Origin: Methyloprofundus sp.
Lineage (GTDB): Bacteria; Pseudomonadota; Gammaproteobacteria; Methylococcales; Methylomonadaceae
Direction of reading: 5' to 3'
DNA length: 64,000 nucleotides
NCBI GenBank assembly: GCA_016592635.1
Contig: AP023240.1
Location: 1,178,001 to 1,242,000 of the forward strand
In this document: positions 1 through 9,700 of the stretch, in pieces
How positions within the stretch are numbered: position 1 is the stretch's first letter
Layout: each line of letters opens with the position of its first letter
The notes under the pieces: generated by a model
Database searches by the model: none
Seen by the model: only the letters and a program-made list of their open reading frames with translations
What the model was told of the DNA's origin: nothing
Translations under genes and position numbers: made by a program

Positions 1-114
1 AAGTACGTTAACCCTGAAGATCAGAGTGCAACGTGGACAGGGCGTGGGGTTATGCCAAAATGGATGCGAGCTTTAATTGATTCTGGTCGAGATAAGTCTG
101 AATTTTTAATTTAA
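1..114 (+). CDS. H-NS-family nucleoid protein, 3' end only
   Basis: The first 37 codons read in frame 1 to a TAA at 112-114 and are the end of a gene that starts outside the window. The peptide contains YVNPEDQSATWTGRG followed by PKWM, which matches the DNA-binding C-terminal motif of H-NS/StpA/MvaT-like histone-like proteins (TWTGRGR-x-PKW). H-NS proteins bind curved AT-rich DNA and silence transferred genes. Only the DNA-binding tail is visible, so the oligomerisation domain and length cannot be judged. A strong terminator follows. Confidence 0.8.
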   Translation, partial: KYVNPEDQSATWTGRGVMPKWMRALIDSGRDKSEFLI

Positions 115-172
115 TTAAATTTGCTAGGCAAATTATTTTACTGGCAAGTTTTATTACTGATCTTTGATTATT

Positions 173-203
173 AAAAGGCGGTCTTTTAAGACCGCCTTTT
201 TTA
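173..203 (+). terminator. Rho-independent terminator after the H-NS-like gene
   Basis: A perfect 13-bp stem (AAAAGGCGGTCTT paired with AAGACCGCCTTTT) with a 2-nt loop, followed by further T residues, lies about 60 bp after the H-NS-like stop codon. The stem is A-rich on one side and T-rich on the other, so it may work in both directions. Confidence 0.9.
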
Positions 204-220
204 TGGCACTTAATTAAAAT

Positions 221-640
221 ATGTGGATACAAAAACAAATCTCTTTAAAGCCTCAAACGAGAGGGTTTCATTTAGTCAGTACAGAAATATTCTCTGCAGT
301 TGCTGAGCTAAGTAGTATAAAGGTTGGTCTGATGCATATTTTTATACAGCATACTTCTGCATCTTTGACGATTAATGAAAATGCCGACCCAACTGTCAGA
401 ACAGATTTTGAAAATTACTTTAATGAGGTAGTACCTGAGAATGAACCTTATTACCAGCATATGGATGAAGGGTCGGATGATATGCCGGCTCATCTTAAAG
501 CAAGTATCTTAGGTAATAGTTTAACTATCCCCATTACTAATGGTAAGCCAAATATAGGTATCTGGCAGGGTATATATTTATGTGAGCATAGGAACTATGG
601 TGGCAGTAGACATATTGTAATTACTATTCAGGGTGAGTAA
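221..640 (+). CDS. yjbQ: YjbQ/UPF0047 family protein
   Basis: This 139-residue protein has the two hallmark blocks of the YjbQ (UPF0047) family: HTSASLTINENADPTVRTD near residues 45-63, and IGIWQGIYLCEHR followed by GGSRHIVITIQGE at the C-terminus. The family is small, trimeric and cytoplasmic, with conserved His residues around a metal site. Weak secondary thiamine-phosphate synthase activity is reported for some members, but the physiological role is unclear. Length is full for the family. The ATG at 221 lies just after the terminator, so a new transcription unit starts here. The next gene begins 5 bp after the stop, suggesting co-transcription. Confidence 0.9.
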   Translation: MWIQKQISLKPQTRGFHLVSTEIFSAVAELSSIKVGLMHIFIQHTSASLTINENADPTVRTDFENYFNEVVPENEPYYQHMDEGSDDMPAHLKASILGNSLTIPITNGKPNIGIWQGIYLCEHRNYGGSRHIVITIQGE

Positions 641-645
641 GTTTT

Positions 646-1422
646 ATGAGTGATGCCATTAGCTTAAATTTTGAAGAATATGGAGAGCCAAGTTTACCTG
701 CTTTAATTATCTTACATGGTTTTTTTGCTTCTTCCAGAAATTGGCGTCAAGTTGCCAAGCAGCTTGCTACGCAGCACCACGTGTATGTATTAGATATGCG
801 TAACCACGGTGCGTCACCACATGCTGAAATAATGGATTACCCAGCTATGGCGGCTGATATAGCGTCATTTCTACAGGCAGAGCAGTTAGCTAAGGCCAAT
901 ATCTTAGGGCATAGCATGGGCGGTAAAGTAGCCATGTGGTTGGCTTTATCGGCGCCCGAGTGCATTGATAAATTGATTGTTGCCGATATTTCTCCTGTCA
1001 GTTATCGGCATAGTTTTGATAACTTAATTCAAGCCTTAAAAGATCTCCCTTTAGAGCAGTTATCTACCAGAAAGCAAGCAGATGATTTGTTGTCTAATGC
1101 CATTCCTGAAGCAAGTTTCCGACAGTTTTTATTGCAAAACCTGGTTTTAAAAGAGGGTGCTTATTGTTGGCGTATTGATTTGGATGTTTTTGCTAGTACA
1201 GCTGATAATATTATTGCTTTTCCTGAAACTGAGGGGTTAGCTGTTTATTCTGGCAATGCTTTGTTTTTGGCTGGCGAGACTTCTAGTTATGTTCAAGAAG
1301 ATAGTGTTTATAAGTTATTTCCACAGGCAGACATTAAAGTGATTGCAGGAGCGGGGCATTGGTTACAGGCTGAGCAGCCTGAGTTGTTCTGTGTTGCAGT
1401 TGATGAGTTTTTGCGTGCTTGA
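646..1422 (+). CDS. alpha/beta-fold hydrolase (YbfF-like esterase)
   Basis: The 258-residue product has an alpha/beta-hydrolase core: the oxyanion-hole motif LHGFFASSRNW near residue 23, the LDMRNHGASPH strand-turn, the nucleophile elbow GHSMGG near residue 88, and a C-terminal catalytic His in GAGHWLQAEQPE. The RNHG..S and GHSMGGKVAM wording is typical of the YbfF esterase group, which hydrolyses short-chain acyl esters; the true substrate is unknown. It starts 5 bp after yjbQ. A second, truncated and slightly diverged copy of its last ~50 codons lies at 2479-2661, beyond the next gene. Confidence 0.85.
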   Translation: MSDAISLNFEEYGEPSLPALIILHGFFASSRNWRQVAKQLATQHHVYVLDMRNHGASPHAEIMDYPAMAADIASFLQAEQLAKANILGHSMGGKVAMWLALSAPECIDKLIVADISPVSYRHSFDNLIQALKDLPLEQLSTRKQADDLLSNAIPEASFRQFLLQNLVLKEGAYCWRIDLDVFASTADNIIAFPETEGLAVYSGNALFLAGETSSYVQEDSVYKLFPQADIKVIAGAGHWLQAEQPELFCVAVDEFLRA

Positions 1423-1435
1423 ACACAAAACAAGG

Positions 1436-1483
1436 GGTCTTTGGTTTATGATTATTGAGCTTGTTTATCATAAATCAAAGACC
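1436..1483. repeat. long inverted repeat between convergent genes
   Basis: GGTCTTTGGTTTATGAT (1436-1452) pairs with ATCATAAATCAAAGACC (1467-1483) with one G-T pair and a 14-nt loop. It sits between the stop codons of the hydrolase (plus) and the GspF-like gene (minus). There is no clear T tract, so it may be a weak bidirectional terminator or an RNA-stabilising hairpin. Confidence 0.5.
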
Positions 1484-1529
1484 TGAGCCTTTGTGTCCAG
1501 CTCCCTTATATGAATTCAGCAATTAATAA

Positions 1530-2450
1530 TTATACGATTGCACCTAAAACAACAGCGGCATAGAACCAGCGAGGTATCCATTTGGCTAGGGAGTCATTGT
1601 CTATATCAATTAGTTCACCTTGGTGTCTGCTATAGTGTAATAACGCGCTGGCGAGTTTGCCACTTATTTCGCCTGTGTGAGCAGTTTGTCTCGCAGTGGG
1701 GGGGATTTCATCAATCGTCGATAGGGTGTCTGTCACACTATTACCTGCTTGGCTCATTCTAATCTCTATTTTAAAACGCTTTTTTAAGACCGAATTTTTA
1801 ATACTATCAGCTGCTAATTCTAAGGCTTCCGATGCAACTAAGCCACCCTCTAGTAATAAAGCTAATATAAATAAAAATTCATTTACTTGGCGTTTTATAA
1901 TCCATGTGCTGATTTTGGGTGGTTGTAATTGTAGTTGGTGGAGTAGGGGCTTAAACCATAGGGTTAATTGGTAGGCGAGCCAACATAATAAGCCGATTAA
2001 TAAGAAAGTACCTATTGAAATACGCAAATAATAGCCTAAGTTAATCGCGCCTGTAATTAATGGTGGGATAGGCTTGATTAATAGTGCGAGTAGTAAAACT
2101 AAGATGGGTAAATAAAGCTGTGATTTGATTTTTTTTAAACATTTTGATTTTTTCGTATAATAATTAGCTTGTTGTTGATAAATAGCAGCAAGTTGTCCGC
2201 TGCTTTCACCTGCTTCTATTAGAGCTTTGTGAATGCGGTTAAAAATACCTGCATCAAAACCTGCCCGTGCAATGGAATAGCCTGTTCTGAGTTTATTTTG
2301 CATCACTTTTAGTTGTAGATTCAGTGATTTATTTTTTGTATTAACTAGTGCTAATGCTTGGCTGCTAGGAATACCCGATTTTTCTAGGCGAGCTAATTGA
2401 GTAAATAATGAGGCTAATAATTCAGAATTTAGAGAGTTATTGTTAGGCAT
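1530..2450 (-). CDS. type II secretion / type IV pilus inner-membrane protein, GspF/PilC family
   Basis: The 306-residue product has the duplicated T2SSF arrangement: a first cytoplasmic domain (LFTQLARLEKSGIPSSQALAL, then IEAGESSGQLAAIYQQQANYY), a hydrophobic segment near residues 110-160, and a second domain (FILALLLEGGLVASEALELAAD, HTGEISGKLASALLHYS) followed by a C-terminal hydrophobic segment. It is shorter than the usual ~400 residues of GspF/PilC, mostly at the N-terminus. No other secretion or pilus gene is adjacent, so it is an orphan paralogue. It is flanked by the intact and the truncated hydrolase copies, which suggests that this segment was rearranged. Confidence 0.75.
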   Translation of the reverse strand: MPNNNSLNSELLASLFTQLARLEKSGIPSSQALALVNTKNKSLNLQLKVMQNKLRTGYSIARAGFDAGIFNRIHKALIEAGESSGQLAAIYQQQANYYTKKSKCLKKIKSQLYLPILVLLLALLIKPIPPLITGAINLGYYLRISIGTFLLIGLLCWLAYQLTLWFKPLLHQLQLQPPKISTWIIKRQVNEFLFILALLLEGGLVASEALELAADSIKNSVLKKRFKIEIRMSQAGNSVTDTLSTIDEIPPTARQTAHTGEISGKLASALLHYSRHQGELIDIDNDSLAKWIPRWFYAAVVLGAIV

Positions 2451-2478
2451 AAGCTGTATTATTTAGAGCTATGAGTAA

Positions 2479-2661
2479 GCTGGGGCAGCAGGTATTGAAC
2501 CACGTAGTTTGTCTGGAGAGGCTTCTAGCTATGTTCAAGGTGGTGTTTATAAGTTATTTCCACAGGCAGAAATTAAAGTAATTGCAGAAGCGGGGCATTG
2601 GTTGCAAGCTGAGCAGCCTGAGTTGTTTTGTAGCGCGGTTGATAAGTTTTTGCATGCCTAA
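2479..2661 (+). pseudogene. truncated duplicate of the alpha/beta hydrolase 3' end
   Basis: Reading from 2509 to the TAA at 2659-2661 gives a peptide nearly identical to the last 48 residues of the hydrolase at 646-1422, including SSYVQ, VYKLFPQA, IKVIA and GHWLQAEQPELFC. One codon is deleted and several residues differ. An in-frame TAA at 2476-2478 precedes the segment and no start codon or catalytic Ser elbow is present. It is therefore a remnant. It lies 47 bp upstream of an IS630-type element. Confidence 0.8.
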
Positions 2662-2708
2662 ATATAAAACCTAGAGTGGGTACTTTCATTATTTCTGATT
2701 TCCCACTA

Positions 2709-2735
2709 GTACCTCGCCCTCTAAATAATTAATAA
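2709..2735 (+). repeat. left terminal inverted repeat of the IS630 element
   Basis: It matches the reverse complement of 4006-4032 at 22 of 27 positions, with the inner 12 bases (AATAATTAATAA) identical. TA at 2707-2708 is the presumed target duplication. Confidence 0.8.
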
Positions 2736-2816
2736 ATAAATTATCAGTCCAGCTTCTATTCTGGTAACCTTAACATAGTCTATATTATTCCGTATCGAAT
2801 CCACCGACAGGAAGCC

Positions 2817-4000
2817 ATGAGAACCCCCAAATTTCCAGTTACATTAAAAGATGATGAACGCGAAGAGCTCGAAAAAATAACTCGCCAACAGACAGCAAAA
2901 TCGAGCATGGTATTACGAGCCAAGATTATCTTATTAGCAAACTCAGGCATGAAATATCAGAATATTGCGCAAAAACTTGATGTACAGAATAATATAATTA
3001 CGAACTGGACTGCACGTTGGCACGAACTAGCAAACAAGCCAGTCCGGGAGAGGCTTCAGGATCTTCCGCGCCCAGGCACTCCAGATACATTTACCCCCGA
3101 ACAACTGTGTCGAATAATTGCACTTTCCTGTGAAAAGCCTGAAGACTATGATCGTCCCATCACTCATTGGACACATAGAGAATTGGCGGAAGAAGCGATC
3201 AAACAAGGTATTGTCGAGACTATTTCAGCAAATCATTTAGGCCGTCTTTTAAAAAAAACGACTTAAAACCTCATCTTAGCCAATACTGGCTCAATGCAAA
3301 AGCGGATGAGCGAAAAGAAGAAAGAATCACAGATATTTGTAACCTTTATGCAAATTCTCTGAAAACGCCAGAAGAACTTTTTATCAGTGTTGATGAAATG
3401 ACAGGTATTCAGGCATTGGAACGAATTTCCCCCGATTTGCCAATGAGAGCGGGTCAAGTTCAATCTATCGAATTTGAATATGAGCGTCATGGCACGCAAA
3501 CACTTTTAGGAGGGTTTAATGTGGCAACAGGAGTTATAGATGGTTTGATTCAAGAGACACGAACTGAGATCGATTTTGTTGAGTCGATCAAATATCTGAT
3601 TGAGAAAAACCCAGAAAAGAAAGTTTATCATTTTATCGCTGACCAATTAAATACCCATAAATCGGAAACTCTTGTGCGCTTTGTTGCAGACTTTTGTAAT
3701 GACACTCAAGAGCTTGGAGTGAAAGGTAAAAGTGGCATATTACAATCCATGAAAACACGGGAGGAGTACCTGATGATAGGCAATAGGCGCATTGTATTTC
3801 ACTATACACCTAAGCATGCTTCATGGATGAACCAGATTGAAATCTGGTTTGGAATATTAATGAAAAAAGTCATCAGGCGAGGCAATTTTGTTTCACAGCA
3901 GGACTTGAAAGACAAAATTCAAAATTTCATGGATTACTTTAATGAAACGATGGCCAAACCATTCAAATGGACATACAAAGGGAAGGCGTTGACCGCATAG
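2817..4000 (+). CDS. IS630-family transposase made by -1 frameshift (two overlapping frames)
   Basis: The first frame (2817-3266) encodes an N-terminal helix-turn-helix half (ILLANSGMKYQNIAQKLDV) and a linker ending at LGRLLKK. The second frame, in the -1 register, continues as NDLKPHLSQYWLNAK and runs to 4000. It carries the DDE catalytic core: SVDEM (first Asp), FIADQLNTHKS (second Asp) and MNQIEIWF (Glu). The frames meet at TTTT followed by eight A residues (3247-3258), a classic slippery tract. IS630 elements commonly use frameshifting here, so this is probably functional rather than broken. The second frame has no convincing start of its own near the junction; the first ATG is at 3398, inside the catalytic domain. 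Confidence 0.85.
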
Positions 4001-4005
4001 ATATA

Positions 4006-4032
4006 TTATTAATTATTTAAGGGGTACGGTAC
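4006..4032 (-). repeat. right terminal inverted repeat of the IS630 element
   Basis: This is the inverted partner of 2709-2735. It starts 6 bp after the transposase stop codon and is followed by TA at 4033-4034. Confidence 0.8.
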
Positions 4033-4194
4033 TAGTCTCTACCAAATTATATAAACAAAGGTTAAACTTGTCGCACACCGTATGTCTTTAGCCTGCTATG
4101 CACCTGCGTTTCTAGCGCGGCTGTGAAATCAAAACTTTGCGTCATACTTTCGGGTATTATTAAATTTGCATCTCTAAGAAGTTTTTTCTGTTTT
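4033..4194. other. spacer between two insertion sequences, with an orphan gene tail
   Basis: This 162-bp strip separates the IS630 right end from the IS4 left end. On the minus strand, 4194-4174 is the original last stretch of the membrane-protein gene now at 5381-5674 (codons reading GAA AAA ACT TCT TAG after the duplication is taken into account). A 27-codon minus-strand frame from ATG 4145 to TAA 4062 (MTQSFDFTAALE...) is present but not recognised, and may be chance or a residual small gene. Confidence 0.6.
4187..4194 (+). repeat. 8-bp target-site duplication, left copy (IS4 element)
   Basis: TCTGTTTT occurs here and again at 5403-5410, immediately outside the two 20-bp terminal inverted repeats. 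It marks the insertion as a simple transposition event. Confidence 0.85.
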
Positions 4195-5402
4195 TTCACT
4201 ACCGTACACTTTTTCACCTCCTCACAGCAATGCCTTGCCCGATAATGTGAGGCAGAATTGAGGGAGTATTTTTCCTTCTCTCAGCAGGCGCTTTAATAAC
4301 CGCACTCCAAGAGTAAACAAACTCAAATCACAACGATCTTTGCGGTGGATAATTTTATCCCAGCCCTTATTCAAAGCAAGCTCCCCTAAATAAACCATCC
4401 ATATATAAGCTAAAGCCGCCGCTATAATAAGTCGAGAAACTCGCTCAGGGGCTCTTAATCCACTTTTCTGCAAGTTAAACCCTCGGCCTTTAAGATCTGA
4501 AAACAGAGTTTCTATACGGAAACGTTTGCGATACCAGTTAAATGCTTCACCCCCTGTGGGGAAATTAGTCACCAGATAAATAGGGTCATTATATTTTCTC
4601 CCCCAATAAACCACCGCCCTTACCACAATGCTACGTTTACGAGTGAATTCAACCGCCGATATTTCAGTCATGCTTCCTTGTTCGGGACAAATATCTTTAA
4701 ATGTAAATTCCTCTCCATTTTCATACAATGTCGCATTATTTGCCGTTCGGCAGGCATACTCCCAGCCATAACTACTAATGGTTTCCAGCCAGTCTGCTCC
4801 ATCAAATTCCCCATCACCCAAACAAATGACCGACGTACCTTCCGGGATTATCGCCTGAACGGATTTAATCAATTCGATATGCATACCTTGAGGAAAATGT
4901 CCCTTTTTACCTTTACGAGTTACTCACAGCAATGGCAGAGCCCTACCCTTATAAATCATACTGACCATCAATGTAATGCAGCCTTGCGCTGTCGTGCTGC
5001 TATCAATAGCAAGTACTAGCGTTTGTTTGGCTAAACACCGAAGAAGAACCTCTATAAAGGGTAAATAAAATAAATCGACACCCACTTTTTCATTTTTCAG
5101 CCAACGGCGCAATTGCATGATTTGGCTTTCTTCTTTACCTGACCCTGGAATCTCTCCTGCCACATTAGCTAACTTAACAGATTTACTTTGTATAATACCG
5201 CAGATAAACCCTGTCAGAATATTTAAGCTGTTATTTTGGCGTTTGCTAGGATCAAAATCCCAGAATTTTTGCAAGCTGCTATGGATGGTGCTATAAATCT
5301 TGTAAGAATCTGACAATGTAGGGTATTTTCAATGCAAATCGTCCACATTACCATTTTTTCTACTCTTCGCAATACCTGCTTTAAAAAGTGTACGGTAGTG
5401 AA
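4195..5402 (-). mobile_element. IS4-family insertion sequence, 1208 bp
   Basis: Perfect 20-bp terminal inverted repeats (TTCACTACCGTACACTTTTT at 4195-4214 and its complement at 5383-5402) bound the element. An 8-bp direct repeat TCTGTTTT flanks both ends. The single transposase gene is on the minus strand and carries a premature TGA. The element landed four codons before the stop of a small membrane-protein gene. Confidence 0.92.
4222..5316 (-). pseudogene. IS4-family transposase interrupted by one in-frame TGA
   Basis: The N-terminal part (5316-4924) carries the first catalytic Asp in LVLAIDSSTTAQGC. The C-terminal part (to 4222) carries the second Asp in LGDGEFDG and the YREK signature: Y-R-x-R-F-R-I-E-T-L-F-S-D-L-K. 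Both parts are in the same frame. They are separated only by TGA at 4926-4924, and the bridging peptide VTRKGKKGHFPQGMH is what an IS4 transposase should have there. A Trp (TGG) is expected at this position, so one G-to-A change explains the stop. Full length would be 364 codons. The product is probably inactive unless TGA is read through. Confidence 0.85.
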
Positions 5403-5674
5403 TCTGTTTTAAATATTCTAAACCAGACCCAAGTAGCACAACTTGTTCCAAGTATGACATAGGCATAGTTAGCGGTGAATTTGAGTAGAGTATTACTGGG
5501 GTCGTGAGCTAAAGTATCTTTTAGGCCTGGTGTGATAAAATAAGTCCATAATAAGGCGGGGATGAAAAAGGCTAGAAATCCTGTAGCAGCCATATTGACT
5601 GGATTTTTCTGTGCGTCTAGCGCAGATTTAAAAAAAAGTATAGTAATGATGATTGCTGCGATAGTACCCGGCAT
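5381..5674 (-). CDS. small membrane protein whose 3' end was replaced by an IS4 insertion
   Basis: The 97-residue product has about three hydrophobic segments (GTIAAIIITILFF, MAATGFLAFFIPALLWTYFI, YAYVILGTSCATWVWF). I do not recognise the family. The reading frame runs into the IS4 terminal repeat, so the last residues (SLPYTF) are encoded by the IS end. Removing the IS and one duplication restores ...WFRIFKTEKTS-stop, with the original stop at 4176-4174. The insertion therefore changes only the extreme C-terminus, and the protein could still be functional. Confidence 0.6.
   Translation of the reverse strand: MPGTIAAIIITILFFKSALDAQKNPVNMAATGFLAFFIPALLWTYFITPGLKDTLAHDPSNTLLKFTANYAYVILGTSCATWVWFRIFKTDSLPYTF
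5403..5410 (+). repeat. 8-bp target-site duplication, right copy (IS4 element)
   Basis: TCTGTTTT is identical to 4187-4194 and directly abuts the right terminal repeat. Confidence 0.85.
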
Positions 5675-6097
5675 TTTCTGCTCCTGTAGTTTGTTTTGAT
5701 ATCATAAGCTGAGTATCGCTAGGTGTCTATAGGTCTATTATCATTCCTTTATCAATATAATGACCGTAACGTGTGAGGGCTTTAGTCGCATTTTCCTGCA
5801 GCAGTTGCTGCGGATACTTCAATCAGTGTGCCTGATAGTGTCACTTTTAAAGAAAATTGATCTGACGTAAAATTTTCATTAAAAAACGCTTAATTGTATA
5901 AGAGTGAGCTAGTTTACTGATTAGGGTTACTTGCATTAGCAAGATATAAACGTTGCTGCAAACTTGGCATACAACTAAGCGTTAGCGGTTGTTATCTCCG
6001 AGTAATATTCTATAGCTCTTGGCTTAGTGATAATAGTGGGCGTATGGTTTATGCTATGTAAACTGGTGGTTTATAAAATAGGCGTTGGTGTGCAGTC
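5675..6097. other. intergenic region upstream of the LysR gene
   Basis: No complete gene is visible. A minus-strand frame of about 35 codons ends with a TAA at 5784-5782 and reads ...LKVTLSGTLIEVSAATAAGKCD. It has no start codon and may be the tail of a decayed gene. The rest is AT-rich and probably contains the promoters of the divergent membrane-protein and LysR genes; I could not pick a convincing promoter. Confidence 0.4.
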
Positions 6098-6982
6098 ATG
6101 GGTAAGTTAAAAAATATGCAGGTTTTTTGCCGTATCGTGGAGTTAGGTACTTTTGCGGCTGTAGCACGCGAAATGGATGTTTCGGCAATGATGGTAAGCA
6201 AGTATATGCGTAGCTTGGAAGGATCTTTGGGCATTACCTTAATTAACCGTAAAACGCGCCATTTATTAGTGACAGAGTTAGGACAAAGCTATTATCAGCA
6301 ATGTAAAAAAATTATTAATGATTTAACAGAGCTGGAAAGTTCTATTACCCAAGCAGAGCAAGTTGTTAGTGGTAGGCTGAAAATTATTGCACCAATTGAT
6401 TTTGGTGGTATTTATATGGTGCCAGTTATTAATGCCTATCAGCAACAATACCCAAATGTAGCGGTATTGATGTCACTGGATAACGCCTTCGTTAATTTGC
6501 GCTCTGGAAAATTTGATATTTCTATTTTGGTAACAGATCGCTTGGATCTCGGAGTGGTTGCTAGGAAAATTGCTCAGACTGAATTATGTACCTATGCTTC
6601 ACCTCAATATATAGAGCAGTATGGTTGCCCTAATGATGTTGCCAGTTTGACGCAGCATAAATGTTTGCATTATTTAGATACCCCGCATGCAGATAGTTGG
6701 ATTTTTGACCGCTCAGGGAAACGTATTGAAGTACGGCCACAGTGGACGTTTGCCTCGAATAATGGCAGGGCACTTTGTAAGGCGGCTTCATTGGGAATGG
6801 GGGTGATACGATCTCCGGCGTTGTCGGTGCGCAGTTATGTTGATTCGGGTGAGTTAGTGGAGATATTAGCAGACTATAAAATCCCTAACATATCTGTCTA
6901 CGCTACTTACCTGCAGCGTAATTATTATCCAGCCAAGATGAGTACTTTTATTGATTTTTTGGTGGAATATTTTGCAAGATAG
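6098..6982 (+). CDS. LysR-family transcriptional regulator
   Basis: The 294-residue length is typical for LysR regulators. The N-terminal winged helix-turn-helix spans about residues 5-60 (FCRIVELGTFAAVAREMDVSAMMVSKYMRSLEGSLGITLINR split around the recognition helix), followed by TRHLLVTELGQSYY. The effector-binding domain begins near GRLKIIAPIDFG. The wording is close to the large group of LysR proteins that act on adjacent or divergent metabolic genes. It lies 166 bp upstream of nqrA on the same strand, so control of the Nqr operon is possible but not shown. Confidence 0.85.
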   Translation: MGKLKNMQVFCRIVELGTFAAVAREMDVSAMMVSKYMRSLEGSLGITLINRKTRHLLVTELGQSYYQQCKKIINDLTELESSITQAEQVVSGRLKIIAPIDFGGIYMVPVINAYQQQYPNVAVLMSLDNAFVNLRSGKFDISILVTDRLDLGVVARKIAQTELCTYASPQYIEQYGCPNDVASLTQHKCLHYLDTPHADSWIFDRSGKRIEVRPQWTFASNNGRALCKAASLGMGVIRSPALSVRSYVDSGELVEILADYKIPNISVYATYLQRNYYPAKMSTFIDFLVEYFAR

Positions 6983-7106
6983 TGAATTGTAATAACAGTC
7001 GGCTTTTGAATGCGAACGCGCATTGAGAATAGCCTATTTTTATGGAATAATAGTAGAGTTTTTCGTATTGAAGTGCCCCTTATAAGCATGTGTGTATTGT
7101 TGGTAG

Positions 7107-8497
<1,391 letters not shown>

Positions 8498-8498
<1 letters not shown>

Positions 8499-9700
8499 TG
8501 AATGCTAGATCTTTTTTAGATAGTATTGAGCCGATCTTTACTAAAGGCGGTAAGTTGGAAAGGTATTACGGTCTCTATGAGATGGTTGATACTTTTATCT
8601 ACACACCCGCAGATGTGACACGTGGTACTACCCATGTGCGTGATGGTAATGACCTGAAACGTACCATGACTTTTGTGGTGATAGCGACTTTTTTCTGTAT
8701 CTTAATGGCGATGTATAACTCAGGTTATCAAGCTAATTTGGCTATAGAAGCAATGGGGTTGAGTGAAACAAGTGGCTGGCGTAGTATTCCTATGTCATTG
8801 TTTGGTTATAACTCAATGAACCCTATTTCTAACTTTGTACATGGCGCGTTATTTTTCTTGCCTATTTACTTAGTAACACTAGCAGTAGGGGGTGTTTGGG
8901 AAGTTTTATTCGCAACTGTCCGTGGTCATGAAGTAAACGAAGGTTTCTTGGTTTCTTCTATGCTATATACCTTGATTTTACCACCTGATATCCCTTTATG
9001 GCAGGTTGCTATAGGTATTTCATTTGGTATCGTGATTGGTAAAGAGGTTTTTGGTGGTACAGGTAAAAACTTTCTTAACCCTGCGTTAACGGGACGTGCT
9101 TTCTTATTCTTTGCATATCCAGCTGCCATTTCAGGTGATACTGCCTGGGTTGGTGTTGATGGTTATACTATGGCTACGCCTTTAGGCTTAGCGGCGCAAG
9201 GTGGTATTGATGCAGTCAATGCAGCGGGTTATGGCTGGTTTCAAAGCTTCATGGGTTTTATTCCAGGTTCTATTGGTGAAACATCTACATTAGCCATTAT
9301 GATTGGTGCAGCATTCTTGTTGTACACGCGTATTGCATCGTACCGTATTATGGCGGGTGTTTTCGGCGGTATGGTAGCCACTTCTTTGTTATTTAACATT
9401 ATCGGAAGTGATACTAATCCAATGTTTGCTATGCCTTTTTACTGGCATCTAACATTAGGTGGTTTTGCTTTTGGTATGGTGTATATGGCGACTGATCCTG
9501 TGTCAGCGGCAATGACCAATACAGGGCGTTGGATATTTGGTGCCTTAATTGGAGTCATGGTGGTATTAGTGCGTGTTGTGAATCCTGCTTTCCCTGAAGG
9601 TATGATGTTATCAATCTTATTCGCTAATATGTTTGCACCTGTTATTGATTATTTTGTCGTTCAGGCAAATATTAAGAGAAGGATGAAGCGCAATGCCTAA
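8498..9700 (+). CDS. nqrB: Na+-translocating NADH:quinone reductase subunit B
   Basis: The 400-residue integral membrane subunit has about ten hydrophobic segments and the RnfD/NqrB-family signature [20 protein letters not shown]. The GETSTL block carries the Thr that receives FMN by phosphoester linkage from ApbE, and [11 protein letters not shown] marks the C-terminal half. NqrB holds part of the Na+ path, a covalent FMN and riboflavin. It overlaps nqrC by 8 bp. Confidence 0.97.

Larger units (their letters stand above)
2709..4032 (+). mobile_element. IS630-family insertion sequence, 1324 bp
   Basis: Imperfect 27-bp terminal inverted repeats are visible. The left end at 2709-2735 and the reverse complement of the right end at 4006-4032 share GTACC, then CCC, then TAAATAATTAATAA, with five mismatches. 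Both ends are flanked by TA (2707-2708 and 4033-4034), the target dinucleotide that IS630/Tc1 elements duplicate. The transposase occupies nearly all of the interior. The element appears structurally complete. Confidence 0.85.

Noticed and set aside
1696..1974. A 92-codon plus-strand frame across the GspF-like gene
   Set aside because: It is a shadow of the minus-strand GspF/PilC-type gene, whose family blocks are clear. The plus-strand peptide has no recognisable pattern.
4678..5019. A 113-codon plus-strand frame inside the IS4 element
   Set aside because: It lies opposite the transposase gene and spans the TGA region without any motif; the transposase reading explains the DNA.
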